From assembly GCA_025362295.1 (NCBI GenBank), contig JANYGX010000009.1, positions 82,543-146,542 on the forward strand: DNA of 64,000 nt. The letters are read 5' to 3'. This DNA is from Sphingomonadales bacterium. GTDB lineage: Bacteria; Pseudomonadota; Alphaproteobacteria; Sphingomonadales; Sphingomonadaceae. Positions within the stretch are counted from its first letter, which is position 1; each line of letters begins with the position of its first letter. Below are positions 1 to 7,967 of the stretch, one piece after another. The notes beneath the pieces are model-generated. The model was given only the letters and a program-made list of their open reading frames with translations. It searched no databases and had not been told where the DNA came from. A program made the translations under genes and the position numbers.

Positions 1-2
1 AA

Positions 3-452
3 CTCGACCGCATGGAATTTCATGTTTATGAAACTGGCGAGACGGTCAAGGCAGCCGTGCGACCCATCGTCGTCATCACCTCGAATAACGAGAAAGAACT
101 GCCAGATGCGTTTTTGCGCCGCTGTTTTTTTCACTACATCAAGTTTCCCGACCGTGACACAATGCAGGCGATAGTTGACGTGCATTTTCCCGGCATCCAG
201 AAAATACTGGTAACCAAAGCCATGGAGATTTTCTACGAGGTGCGCGAGGTGCCCGGCCTCAAGAAAAAACCCTCAACGTCTGAATTGCTCGATTGGCTGA
301 AGCTGCTGCTGCACGAAGATTTACCCCTCGACGTGCTGCAATCCCGTGACCCGAAAAAAGCCATTCCACCGCTATACGGTGCACTGCTGAAGAATGAGCA
401 GGACGTGATGCTGTTTGAGCGGCTGGCTTTTATGAGCAGACGGGGCGGGTGA
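3..452 (+). CDS. MoxR-family AAA+ ATPase, C-terminal part (5' end outside window)
   Basis: The reading frame is open from the first bases of the window, so this is the last ~150 residues of a longer protein; the ATG at 12 is probably internal. Visible are the sensor-1 region (TSNNEKELPDAFLRRC) with the arginine-finger-like RR, and the helical lid that follows. The Walker A and B motifs would lie upstream. MoxR ATPases act as chaperones that remodel or insert metal cofactors into partner proteins and usually sit beside a von Willebrand factor A gene; that partner follows at 1239. A toxin-antitoxin pair on the opposite strand separates the two. Confidence 0.85.
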   Translation, partial: LDRMEFHVYETGETVKAAVRPIVVITSNNEKELPDAFLRRCFFHYIKFPDRDTMQAIVDVHFPGIQKILVTKAMEIFYEVREVPGLKKKPSTSELLDWLKLLLHEDLPLDVLQSRDPKKAIPPLYGALLKNEQDVMLFERLAFMSRRGG

Positions 453-542
453 GGTGATACTTTATGCCGTCAGCTCTAAGCGCACACAACAGATAGACTA
501 GCTGGGCGATGAGATAGATTGTCTTTAATCAGCAGGTATATC

Positions 543-920
543 CTAAATCACCCTTACCAATTCACTATACCCACCAAGCACTTTATCCGCTGTTATAAAC
601 TGCATTGGCTCACTCACAGCTTGCGCAACAAGCAGGCGATCAAACGGGTCTTTATGCTGGGAGGAGAGTTTGGCTAACATGACAATATGTGCGCCTAGAA
701 CAGGCAATTCAACAAAGCCGCTGTCTTTTATAGCCTGTCTGACGGTTTCCACATCGGCATCTAGCTTGCCGAGCTTGGCCTTGATGGCAATTTCCCACAG
801 CGACACAACGCTGATAAAAACATCCGTGTCAGGTGAGAGAATGTCTGTTTCGATAGCAGCAACCCGACGTGAACCACTGAGCGTCCAAAGCAGCACATGC
901 GTATCGAGCAGCACTCTCAA
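543..920 (-). CDS. PIN-domain toxin (VapC-like ribonuclease)
   Basis: 125 residues, the full length of a PIN domain. The acidic active-site residues are in their usual places: Asp in LLDTHV near residue 6, Glu in SLWEIAIK near 43, Asp in KDPFDRLLVAQA near 93, and Asp in FITADKVL near 110. Such proteins are Mg-dependent RNases that cleave tRNA or rRNA when released from their antitoxin. The start is a TTG (or the GTG two codons later), 3 nt after the stop of the antitoxin gene at 924, so the pair is one transcript. It resembles the Sll0205-like PIN subgroup. The RNA target cannot be read from sequence. Confidence 0.85.
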   Translation of the reverse strand: MRVLLDTHVLLWTLSGSRRVAAIETDILSPDTDVFISVVSLWEIAIKAKLGKLDADVETVRQAIKDSGFVELPVLGAHIVMLAKLSSQHKDPFDRLLVAQAVSEPMQFITADKVLGGYSELVRVI

Positions 921-923
921 ATT

Positions 924-1163
924 CTACAATTCCTCGAACAGCGCCAGCACATCATCGGGCAGCGGTGCATCAAAATTATCCGGTACCACCAGTTTTCCGG
1001 CAAGCACACCCATGCGTTTTGCGCCTACACCAGCATCGGCGGACACAAGCTTAACACTGGGCTTCCCGTAGGCTCCAATCATAATTGTCTCACCGTTTGC
1101 CGCGCGTTTAACCAGTTGAGACAGCGTGGATTTTGCCGTGTGCATTGATATAACACTATTCAT
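924..1163 (-). CDS. Phd/YefM-type antitoxin
   Basis: 79 residues. The N-terminal part (HTAKSTLSQLVKRAANGETIMI) matches the DNA-binding Phd/YefM fold, with the pattern of an alpha helix, basic residues and the GE-I-I strand. The acidic C-terminal tail (LPDDVLALFEEL) is the expected toxin-neutralising region. It is first in the two-gene operon with the PIN toxin, as usual for antitoxins. The promoter-like element upstream puts the transcription start at or very near the ATG at 1163, so the mRNA may be almost leaderless; no Shine-Dalgarno sequence is visible. Confidence 0.82.
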   Translation of the reverse strand: MNSVISMHTAKSTLSQLVKRAANGETIMIGAYGKPSVKLVSADAGVGAKRMGVLAGKLVVPDNFDAPLPDDVLALFEEL

Positions 1164-1168
1164 AACTT

Positions 1169-1197
1169 GTATTAGCTAGATCTTAGCCCGAATGCAA
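1169..1197 (-). promoter_or_regulatory. Toxin-antitoxin promoter with operator-like palindrome
   Basis: On the minus strand TTGCAT and TAATAC are separated by exactly 17 bp. The spacer carries the palindrome GCTA-N5-TAGC (1175-1187, with AGATCT at its centre), a natural position for antitoxin autorepression. The -10 box ends 5 nt before the antitoxin ATG. Read by eye only. Confidence 0.5.
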
Positions 1198-1238
1198 GAT
1201 AAATTGACAAATTACGACATTTCAGGCCTGCTATCTCT

Positions 1239-2411
1239 ATGTTCCTCAACTTTCTCACAGCACTCCGTGCCGCTGGAATCCCAGCCTCTATGAAGGAACA
1301 TCTTATCCTGCTTGAGGCGCTTGACGCCGACGTTATAGAGCGCACAACGGACGCGTTCTATTATCTATCCCGCTCTGTCTATGTAAAAGATGAAAGCCTG
1401 CTTGATCGGTTTGATCAGGTGTTTGGCAACGTCTTCAAGGGCATTGTGTCAAACGATGGCGATGCCAGCGCTGACATTCCAGAGAACTGGCTGAAGGCGA
1501 TCGCTGAAAAGTTTCTGAGCTTGGAGGAAATGGACAAGATCAAAGGGCTGGGCAGCTGGGACGAGATTATGGAGACGCTAAAAAAACGTTTGGAAGAGCA
1601 GCATGAGCGCCATCAGGGTGGCAACAAATGGATTGGCACTGGTGGCACCTCGCCGTTTGGCAATGGCGGCTACAACCCTGAAGGTGTGCGCATTGGCGGC
1701 AAGAGCACCCACGGCAAAGCCATCAAGGTGTGGGAAAAACGCGCGTTCAAAAATCTTGATACGGATGTCGAGCTCGGCACCCGCAACATCAAGATCGCGC
1801 TCCGACGTTTGCGCAAGTTTGCCCGAGAGGGGGCGCTTGATGAGCTTGATCTTGGCGGCACCATCGAATCGACTGCCCGCAAGGCGTATCTTGATATCCA
1901 GATGCGGCCAGAGCGGCGCAACGCTGTAAAGTTGCTGATTTTTTTTGACATTGGCGGCTCGATGGATTCTCATATCAAGCTGTGTGAGACATTGTTTTCA
2001 GCAGCGTCCGCTGAATTCAAGCACATGGAATATTTCTACTTCCACAATTGCCCCTACGAATCCGTCTGGAAAGACAATCACAGGCGCTTTGCCGAACGCA
2101 CAGCCATGATGGATGTGCTGCACAAATATCCGCATGACTACAAGGTGATTTTTGTCGGCGATGCGTCGATGTCGCCTTACGAAATCAGTTACGCCTGTGG
2201 CTCGGTTGAACACTGGAATGAGGAGCCTGGTGCGGTGTGGATGCAGCGCATCACCAACGTTTACAGCCGCGCTGTATGGCTGAACCCGATCCCTGAAAAA
2301 CACTGGGGTTACAGCCAGTCCATCACCATGATGCAGCAGTTGATGGAAGGCCGGATGTATCCATTAAGCCTTGCAGGGCTTGATGAGGCGATGAAGCGAC
2401 TGGTGCGGTAA
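1239..2411 (+). CDS. VWA (CoxE-like) domain protein, MoxR partner
   Basis: 390 residues. The C-terminal half is a von Willebrand factor A domain of the CoxE type: LLIFFDIGGSMDSH near residue 237 is the metal-binding MIDAS loop, and FVGDASMSPYE near 307 is the second metal-binding segment. The first MIDAS serine of the usual DxSxS is a glycine here (DxGGS). A glycine-rich linker lies near residues 125-155. The N-terminal part is helical, as in the MoxR-associated family. It probably works with the ATPase at 3-452 in maturing or remodelling a target protein; the target is unknown. Confidence 0.85.
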   Translation: MFLNFLTALRAAGIPASMKEHLILLEALDADVIERTTDAFYYLSRSVYVKDESLLDRFDQVFGNVFKGIVSNDGDASADIPENWLKAIAEKFLSLEEMDKIKGLGSWDEIMETLKKRLEEQHERHQGGNKWIGTGGTSPFGNGGYNPEGVRIGGKSTHGKAIKVWEKRAFKNLDTDVELGTRNIKIALRRLRKFAREGALDELDLGGTIESTARKAYLDIQMRPERRNAVKLLIFFDIGGSMDSHIKLCETLFSAASAEFKHMEYFYFHNCPYESVWKDNHRRFAERTAMMDVLHKYPHDYKVIFVGDASMSPYEISYACGSVEHWNEEPGAVWMQRITNVYSRAVWLNPIPEKHWGYSQSITMMQQLMEGRMYPLSLAGLDEAMKRLVR

Positions 2412-2486
2412 AACAAGGTTTGTTCGCTTTCTATCAGACCTCAATAGGATTATAGGCTGGTACTCCAAGACAAACGGAGAGACCTT

Positions 2487-3479
2487 ATGGCAGACCAAGA
2501 CACCCAGAGCCCACCCGGCAAATCCAGTCGTTTCCCTTGGGTGGTTACCGCCCTTTTGGGCGGCTTTTCGGCTGGTATGCTGGGTTCGCCATGGCTGGAG
2601 GCCAATGTGCGTGGGCTGTTACCATCCAGCCTGCACTCTTCGGTGGGGAATACCGAGGCGGACCGTGCGGCCTTAAAGGCACGGGTAACTGCGCTTGAGG
2701 AGCACCCCACCACAGGTGTGCCGGTTGATATATCCGCGCGTCTGGCCACACTCGAAGCCTCTCGACAGGTGGGCGCGGCCGGTGCGGCAGCTGTCGCCAG
2801 CGATTTGGAGCCGCTCAGTCAGCGCGTTGACCGCATCGACACCCGCCTCACCAGTGCCGAGCAGGCGGCGCACGCGGCGACTACGGCAGCCGCACTCATT
2901 CCCGGTTTGCAGGCACAAGTGCAAACCACCACGACGGTTGCAGCAGAGCAAACCAAACACACGCGCATGCTGGCAAGCCTTGGGCCGCTGCGACGGTTGA
3001 TTGAAGGCGGTCAGCCACTGGGTATTTATTATGGCATTATTTCTGATGCTCTGGGTGCCAGCACAACCGATGTTGCCATATTGAGGCAGGTTCAAGCGGG
3101 TGGACCAACGCTCGCTGGGTTGCAGCAGCAATATGCAGCGTTGCTGCCCCAGCTTGCCACTGCATCCACAGATCCAACGTCATGGATCGATCATACACTG
3201 GCAGGGCTTACAAATCTTGTGCAGGTCAAACGCACAGCCGATGCGTCTCAGCTTGCCACAGCATCAGCACTTGCAATAGCTGCTTCACAGAGGGTGCGTG
3301 GCGGCGATGTTGCCGGTGCTCTGGTTGTGCTGCGCCGATTGCCCGCGGTCAGCCAAAGCCGTGTGGCAGCGTGGCAGGCGTCTGCCAACATCTACGTAGC
3401 AAGCCGGACGGCCATAACACGCATTGAAAACAATATTTTCGAACTGACAGCCGGATTGGTGCCGCCCCGCAACCCGTGA
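2487..3479 (+). CDS. Mic60/mitofilin-like inner-membrane protein (tentative)
   Basis: 330 residues. There is one membrane segment near residues 16-34, then an Ala/Thr-rich coiled-coil stretch (about 55-160), then a helical C-terminal domain beginning LGPLRRLIEGGQPL near residue 165 and including GGPTLAGLQQQY, LTNLVQV and VRGGDVAGALVVLRRLP. This order (N-terminal anchor, coiled coil, C-terminal mitofilin-like domain) and the spacing of the C-terminal motifs fit the alphaproteobacterial Mic60 homologues (COG4223 type), which shape intracytoplasmic membranes. Usual neighbours of that family (hem genes) are absent, so the call rests on the protein alone. An RBS (GGAGAG) precedes the ATG. The gene ends directly against the convergent gcdH. 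Confidence 0.5.
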   Translation: MADQDTQSPPGKSSRFPWVVTALLGGFSAGMLGSPWLEANVRGLLPSSLHSSVGNTEADRAALKARVTALEEHPTTGVPVDISARLATLEASRQVGAAGAAAVASDLEPLSQRVDRIDTRLTSAEQAAHAATTAAALIPGLQAQVQTTTTVAAEQTKHTRMLASLGPLRRLIEGGQPLGIYYGIISDALGASTTDVAILRQVQAGGPTLAGLQQQYAALLPQLATASTDPTSWIDHTLAGLTNLVQVKRTADASQLATASALAIAASQRVRGGDVAGALVVLRRLPAVSQSRVAAWQASANIYVASRTAITRIENNIFELTAGLVPPRNP

Positions 3480-4718
3480 TTATCCGAACGCTTGCAACCC
3501 GGTTTGGGCACGACCAAGTATAAGCGCATGTATGTCATGGGTGCCTTCATAGGTGTTGACAGCCTCAAGGTTCATCACATGGCGGATAATATGATATTCG
3601 TCTGAAATGCCGTTGCCGCCGTGCATGTCGCGGGCTTCGCGCGCAATGGCCAGAGATTTGCCACAGCTGTTGCGTTTCAGCAGCGATATCGTTTCCGGTG
3701 CAAGCTTGTGCTCATCCATCAAGCGGCCAGCGTGCAAACAGGCAGACAGGCCAAGGGTGATCTCCGTTTGCATATCGGCCAGTTTTTTCTGGAACAATTG
3801 CGTTGCGGCCAGTGGTTTGCCAAATTGCTTGCGGTCAAGACCATATTGACGGGCTTTATGCCAGCAATATTCAGCGGCACCAAGAGCACCCCAGGCAATG
3901 CCGTAACGCGCATTGTTGAGGCAGCCAAACGGGCCTTTCAACCCTTCAACGCCTGGCAACAGGCGGTCCGCTGGAATAAAAACCTCATCCATTACAATTT
4001 CACCGGTAACCCATGCCCGCAAAGAAAATTTACCGGTTATTTTTGGTGTGGACAAACCCTTGTCGCCACGCTCCAGAATAAAACCACGTATGGCATCCTT
4101 GCCGTTTTCGCCAGCAAGTTTGGCCCAGACGATGAATACGCTGGCAAACGGCGAGTTGGTAATCCACATTTTGGCACCATTGATAACATAGCCGCCGTCT
4201 ACCGGTTTGGCACGGGTTTTCATACCGCTTGGGTCAGAACCAGCATCCGGTTCGGTCAAGCCGAAAGCCCCAACCCATTCGCCAGTGGCAAGCTTAGGCA
4301 GATAGTGTTGCCTGTGCGCTTCCGTGCCATAGGCATAAATTGGGTACATAACCAGGGATGATTGTACCGACAGGGCTGACCGATAAGCGGAATCAACCCG
4401 CTCTATTTCTCGTGCTATCAAACCGTAGGAAACATACGATACACCGGGGCAGCCATAGCCGTTGATTGTCGAACCCAGCAGGCCAAGCTCACCGCACTCC
4501 TGCATGATTTCAGGATGATACATTTCGTGACGATTGGCTTCAAGTACCCGGGGCATCAGCTTTTCCTGCGCGTAGGCGCGGGTTGCATCGCGCACCATGC
4601 GCTCTTCATCTGTCAGCAAATCCTCCAGCAGCAATGGATCTTCCCAGTTAAAGCTGGCCCATTTTGTGCCGGGTTGATGGATATTTTCAACTGAATCAAC
4701 AGAATGCAGGGCTGGCAT
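3480..4718 (-). CDS. gcdH: Glutaryl-CoA dehydrogenase
   Basis: 412 residues, full length for an acyl-CoA dehydrogenase. It oxidises and decarboxylates glutaryl-CoA to crotonyl-CoA in lysine, hydroxylysine and tryptophan breakdown, using FAD and passing electrons to ETF. The FAD/substrate signature [16 protein letters not shown] is at about 155-170. The C-terminal [16 protein letters not shown] carries the catalytic Glu (about 391) in the context typical of glutaryl-CoA rather than other acyl-CoA dehydrogenases. The start is supported by GGAGATG upstream of the ATG. It is a single gene; no other lysine-degradation gene is in view. Confidence 0.95.
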   Translation of the reverse strand: MPALHSVDSVENIHQPGTKWASFNWEDPLLLEDLLTDEERMVRDATRAYAQEKLMPRVLEANRHEMYHPEIMQECGELGLLGSTINGYGCPGVSYVSYGLIAREIERVDSAYRSALSVQSSLVMYPIYAYGTEAHRQHYLPKLATGEWVGAFGLTEPDAGSDPSGMKTRAKPVDGGYVINGAKMWITNSPFASVFIVWAKLAGENGKDAIRGFILERGDKGLSTPKITGKFSLRAWVTGEIVMDEVFIPADRLLPGVEGLKGPFGCLNNARYGIAWGALGAAEYCWHKARQYGLDRKQFGKPLAATQLFQKKLADMQTEITLGLSACLHAGRLMDEHKLAPETISLLKRNSCGKSLAIAREARDMHGGNGISDEYHIIRHVMNLEAVNTYEGTHDIHALILGRAQTGLQAFG

Positions 4719-4830
4719 GAAACATCTCCATTTACATTTAAAAGTATTTTAAAGTTAGATACGATAGTTAGAGGCGAAAATCCAGCCACTATCGTGGATA
4801 ATATGAGCGCAGGCCAACAGTTTGGCCGTC

Positions 4831-4861
4831 AAAAAAAAACGACAGTGCCAGAGCACTGTCG
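4831..4861 (-). terminator. Rho-independent terminator (minus strand)
   Basis: A perfect 9-bp inverted repeat (CGACAGTGC / GCACTGTCG, 4-nt loop) is followed on the minus strand by nine T residues. It lies upstream of gcdH, so it cannot end gcdH. It ends whatever is transcribed leftward from about 4957. Confidence 0.75.
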
Positions 4862-4957
4862 CAAGTTTAATTCTAAAGTGACCAGCTCAGGAAAAAACGG
4901 TCATCTCAGACGTTCCAGTCGATTTCCAAAGCTGGAAACTGAGGGAAACTGTTTTAT
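4831..4957 (-). ncRNA. Candidate small RNA (unknown family)
   Basis: No protein gene fills the 448-bp gap between gcdH and the oxidoreductase at 5167. On the minus strand a promoter-like pair (4964-4992) and a strong terminator (4831-4861) bracket about 127 nt. Inside are further pairings: TTTCCA with TGGAAA (hairpin near 4920-4937), TGACC with GGTCA, and CTCAG with CTGAG segments. The right-hand reading frame on the plus strand has no RBS and no recognisable protein. I do not recognise the RNA as 6S, SRP, tmRNA or RNase P. Confidence 0.5.
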
Positions 4958-4963
4958 CTGAGC

Positions 4964-4992
4964 AAAATACATGCCGCCGTGACCTTTGTGAA
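4964..4992 (-). promoter_or_regulatory. Promoter of the candidate small RNA
   Basis: On the minus strand TTCACA and TATTTT are separated by 17 bp. The predicted start is near 4957, about 125 nt before the T-run of the terminator. Found by eye; no other support. Confidence 0.4.
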
Positions 4993-5038
4993 GAAATATG
5001 CATTCATATCAATATTTAAACCCATAAAAAACGATTAG

Positions 5039-5104
5039 ACTGGTACTGTTTACCAGTTTGTTTGTATAGGCTTAATGCTTAATTGATAAATTCTGTTTCA
5101 GAAT
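5039..5104 (+). promoter_or_regulatory. Two dyads and weak promoter upstream of the FAD oxidoreductase
   Basis: ACTGGTA-N5-TACCAGT (5039-5057) and ATTCTG-TTT-CAGAAT (5090-5104) are perfect dyads of operator size. The second lies between a TTGATA (5083-5088) and a poor -10 match (near 5105-5110). Further down, AAGCCTC (5124-5130) can pair with GAGGCTT (5141-5147) in the 5' leader, just before the GGGAG ribosome site. Together they suggest regulated expression of the gene at 5167, by an unknown regulator. Confidence 0.35.
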
Positions 5105-5166
5105 GATACACTCTTAGCTGCTAAAGCCTCACCCTTCATCGAGGCTTATAGGGAGAATTCGCCACA

Positions 5167-6510
5167 ATGCCTGCAACTGTTCATCACAGTGCCTATGATT
5201 ATGGCAGCACCATTGGTTCAGTCTGGGATAGCCCGGAAAACCAGCCAATGCGCACCTATGGGCGGTTGGAGGGTAGCGAAACCTGTGACGTGGTCGTTAT
5301 TGGTGCAGGGCTCACCGGACTTGCCGCGGCCTATCGCCTTGCCAGTGAATACAAAGCCCAAGTGATCGTGATTGACGCCGGCGGCCCGGGCTGGGGTTCC
5401 AGTGGTCGTAGCCTGGGGCTTTGCGGGCCAGCACCACTGGCTGTTTATAACCGCTTAAACCCTCAATCCGGCACACTGTCCAAAGCGGCTTTTTTGCAAG
5501 CTGATCTGGCAGCCATGTCCGCAGTTGAAACGCTTGCCGGGGTGTGCAACACCCCTATGCAGAAATCCAGCGATGGCATTTTGGCTACCAGCCTGCACGA
5601 CGGGACGGCAGATCTGCGTAGCGGTTGGCAGGCGCTGCTGCACAGTGGTTCGCCACCGCCATTTCAGTTTGCTGATATCAATAAAACTGATTTGCACGCG
5701 CATTGGCTGAACAGTGCGCGGCTTGGCGGGGCGCTGCATATCAAACCGGCATTTGGCATCAATCCGTTGCATCTTTGCTACGGCCTTGCCGCAGCGTGTG
5801 AGGCCATTGGTGTTCGCGTTTACGGTGGCACACGGGTGCGCGAGGTGCTCGAGAAGCGCAACTGGATAGGCGTGCGCTATCGCGGCGGTACGCTCTCGGC
5901 CTCACATGCCATCATTGCAACCAACGCATTTTCGCGTGGTCATGCCATGCCGGAACTGGCGAACCGGATGTTTCACATACTTTTCCAGAGCATTGCCACA
6001 CGGCCGCTCACGGATGATGAACTGGCAAGCCATAACATCAGCCAGCCATTGATCATGCGTATCGAGAACGAGATCACCGGCCCCTTGCATATGCGCGTTC
6101 TGCCGGACCGGCGCGTGATGCTGTCAACCAGCGTGACACTCGATGCAGACCCAGCGCGCTCAGCCGATGTGAGGCTGCGCATGCGGCGCAAATTTCTCGA
6201 ACTGCTGCCGGGGCTGCGCGATGTGCAAATCACCCACAGCTGGCGCGGTCTTGGCGGCCGCACCATTGCTGGTTTGCCCTGTGTTGTGCCAATGAGTGAA
6301 CAAAGCCGTTTGGTCTTCGCTGGTGCGCTTGATTTTGATTCTGTCGGCTTAGCCACACTGCTTGGCAGCACTGCTGCCAGTGTGGTGGCAGCGCAAGACG
6401 GCTCGGCACAACTGCCGTTTGTCAGCAGCGAACCTATGCCAAAAATCCGCTTTGCTGGCTGGAAAATGGCCCGCCTGGCAAAGAAAGTATCGCGCGCCTC
6501 GCTGGCATAA
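5167..6510 (+). CDS. FAD-dependent amine/amino-acid oxidoreductase (DadA/PuuB-like)
   Basis: 447 residues. The N-terminal FAD-binding Rossmann motif VVVIGAGLTGLAAAYRLASE is at about 41-60, and the acidic residue at the end of the second strand (VIVID) follows. The GWGSSGRSLGL segment near 78-88 matches the flavin-contact loop of the DAO family. The C-terminal part (THSWRGLGGRTIAGLPCVV) fits the substrate domain that closes with a second FAD-contact strand. The family includes gamma-glutamylputrescine oxidase and D-amino-acid dehydrogenase; the substrate cannot be told. It stands alone between divergent and convergent genes, with a leader carrying dyads. Confidence 0.78.
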   Translation: MPATVHHSAYDYGSTIGSVWDSPENQPMRTYGRLEGSETCDVVVIGAGLTGLAAAYRLASEYKAQVIVIDAGGPGWGSSGRSLGLCGPAPLAVYNRLNPQSGTLSKAAFLQADLAAMSAVETLAGVCNTPMQKSSDGILATSLHDGTADLRSGWQALLHSGSPPPFQFADINKTDLHAHWLNSARLGGALHIKPAFGINPLHLCYGLAAACEAIGVRVYGGTRVREVLEKRNWIGVRYRGGTLSASHAIIATNAFSRGHAMPELANRMFHILFQSIATRPLTDDELASHNISQPLIMRIENEITGPLHMRVLPDRRVMLSTSVTLDADPARSADVRLRMRRKFLELLPGLRDVQITHSWRGLGGRTIAGLPCVVPMSEQSRLVFAGALDFDSVGLATLLGSTAASVVAAQDGSAQLPFVSSEPMPKIRFAGWKMARLAKKVSRASLA

Positions 6511-6531
6511 TTTTTATACTGACTTCAAAAA

Positions 6532-6837
6532 CTACCCCGGCAACCGCACAGCCAATCCATCCAGCGCTTCGGTCAGCCATATCTGGCACGCCAGCCGCGA
6601 TGTGCCGCTTAGGCCTGGTGCGAAATCCAGCATATCAAGTTCATCATTGCCGGGTTTGGGCAATGTGTCGTACCAGGCTTTGGCTACGATCACGTGGCAG
6701 GTGGCGCAGGCCATGTGACCTTCGCACGTACCCTCCATGGGTAAGCCGTGGTGCTGGGCCACATCCAGCAATCGCTCGCCTACTTTGGCAGCGACCGATT
6801 GCACGGTGCCATCAGCGTGTGTGAAGCTGATGTTCAT
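6532..6837 (-). CDS. [2Fe-2S] ferredoxin, adrenodoxin/ISC type
   Basis: 101 residues. Cluster ligands are visible as C38-x5-C44-x2-C47-x36-C84, in the CEGHMACATCHV and RLACQIW contexts typical of the ISC/adrenodoxin family. It carries electrons, probably for Fe-S cluster assembly. Its ATG overlaps the stop of the upstream cysteine desulfurase (ATGA), so it is translated from the same mRNA. It is the last gene of the three-gene operon 9067-6532. iscU, iscA, hscA and hscB, which normally separate the desulfurase from fdx, are not here. Confidence 0.9.
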   Translation of the reverse strand: MNISFTHADGTVQSVAAKVGERLLDVAQHHGLPMEGTCEGHMACATCHVIVAKAWYDTLPKPGNDELDMLDFAPGLSGTSRLACQIWLTEALDGLAVRLPG

Positions 6838-7967
6838 GGCTGTGTTTGACGCTGCACAGCTGCAATCAGACGCCCAGTGGCCAGTTCGATATCAGCATAA
6901 GTTGTCGGCCTGCCAAAACCGATGCGGAGCGAAGCGCCGTCTGGTGCACCAATGGCTGCCAACACATACGATGCTTTGCCTTCAGCCGATGCACACGCTG
7001 CAGCCGATGACACAGCAACCCCGCGCAGGTCTGCCAGCAAACGGTTGCCATCGAGGCCCGGAAAACTGATATTGAGATTGCCGAAATACCGATTGGTGAC
7101 CGAACCGTTGATGCGGTGCTTTATGCAAGCGACCCCAAGAGCCTCGACAATGTGCTGCCAGAACATTCTGTAGCGGTGATGCTCGTTTTCAAACGAGCCC
7201 GCGGCAAGCTCTGCGGCTTTGCCAAAACCGGCACAGAGCATTGGGGCAAGGGTGCCAGAGCGCACCCCGTGTTCCTGCCCGCCACCGGTTATTTGCGGCT
7301 TGAGCCGGACACCGTCGCGCACATAGAGCGCACCAATGCCTTTGGGGCCATAAAGCTTGTGCGCCGAGATGCTCATCAGGTCCACACCAAGCGTCTGCAC
7401 ATCAACGCTGATTTTACCCAGCCCTTGCGCTGCATCGCAGTGAAACAAGGCCCCACTGGCACGGGCCAGCGCTGCCAGCGCTGCAACCGGCTGGATGATA
7501 CCAATCTCGTTGTTGACCAGCATGACGGAGACCAGCGCGACATCTTCAGCAAGCGCTGCCTGAAACACATCCACGCTTAGCAGGCCATCGGGTTGCACCG
7601 GCAGCACGGTCAGAGCATAGCCTTCCGCTTGCAAATCACGAGCCGTTTCCAGCACACAACTGTGTTCGGTTGCGACAGTGACAATCCGCCGGCGTGTTTG
7701 CGCTGCCAAAGCCATGGTGCCGCGCAGTGCGAGGTTATTGGCCTCTGTTGCCCCGCTGGTGAATGTGATGGTGTCCGCCGGTGCAGCCATCAGACCAGCC
7801 ACCTTGCGGCGGGCAACATCAACAGCGGCTTTTGCCTCCCAACCGTAGCGATGTTCGGTAGAATGCGGATTGCCAAATTGCGTCGAGAGATAGGGCATCA
7901 TTGCCGCCATAACATCCGGATCGAGCGGCGTTGTCGCCTGATAATCCAGATACAGGGGTGGCGGCAT
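6834..7967 (-). CDS. Cysteine desulfurase, IscS-like
   Basis: 377 residues from the ATG at 7967. The frame extends further upstream, but this ATG overlaps the stop of the upstream desulfurase gene (TGATG), and the protein then begins like the family (LYLDYQATTPLDP). The PLP lysine is K204 in SAHKLYGPKG, and the catalytic cysteine is C325 in SSAAACASAEGKASYVL. It removes sulfur from cysteine as a persulfide for Fe-S clusters or tRNA thiolation. It is the second of two tandem desulfurases; the two are clearly different proteins. Confidence 0.92.
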   Translation of the reverse strand: MPPPLYLDYQATTPLDPDVMAAMMPYLSTQFGNPHSTEHRYGWEAKAAVDVARRKVAGLMAAPADTITFTSGATEANNLALRGTMALAAQTRRRIVTVATEHSCVLETARDLQAEGYALTVLPVQPDGLLSVDVFQAALAEDVALVSVMLVNNEIGIIQPVAALAALARASGALFHCDAAQGLGKISVDVQTLGVDLMSISAHKLYGPKGIGALYVRDGVRLKPQITGGGQEHGVRSGTLAPMLCAGFGKAAELAAGSFENEHHRYRMFWQHIVEALGVACIKHRINGSVTNRYFGNLNISFPGLDGNRLLADLRGVAVSSAAACASAEGKASYVLAAIGAPDGASLRIGFGRPTTYADIELATGRLIAAVQRQTQP

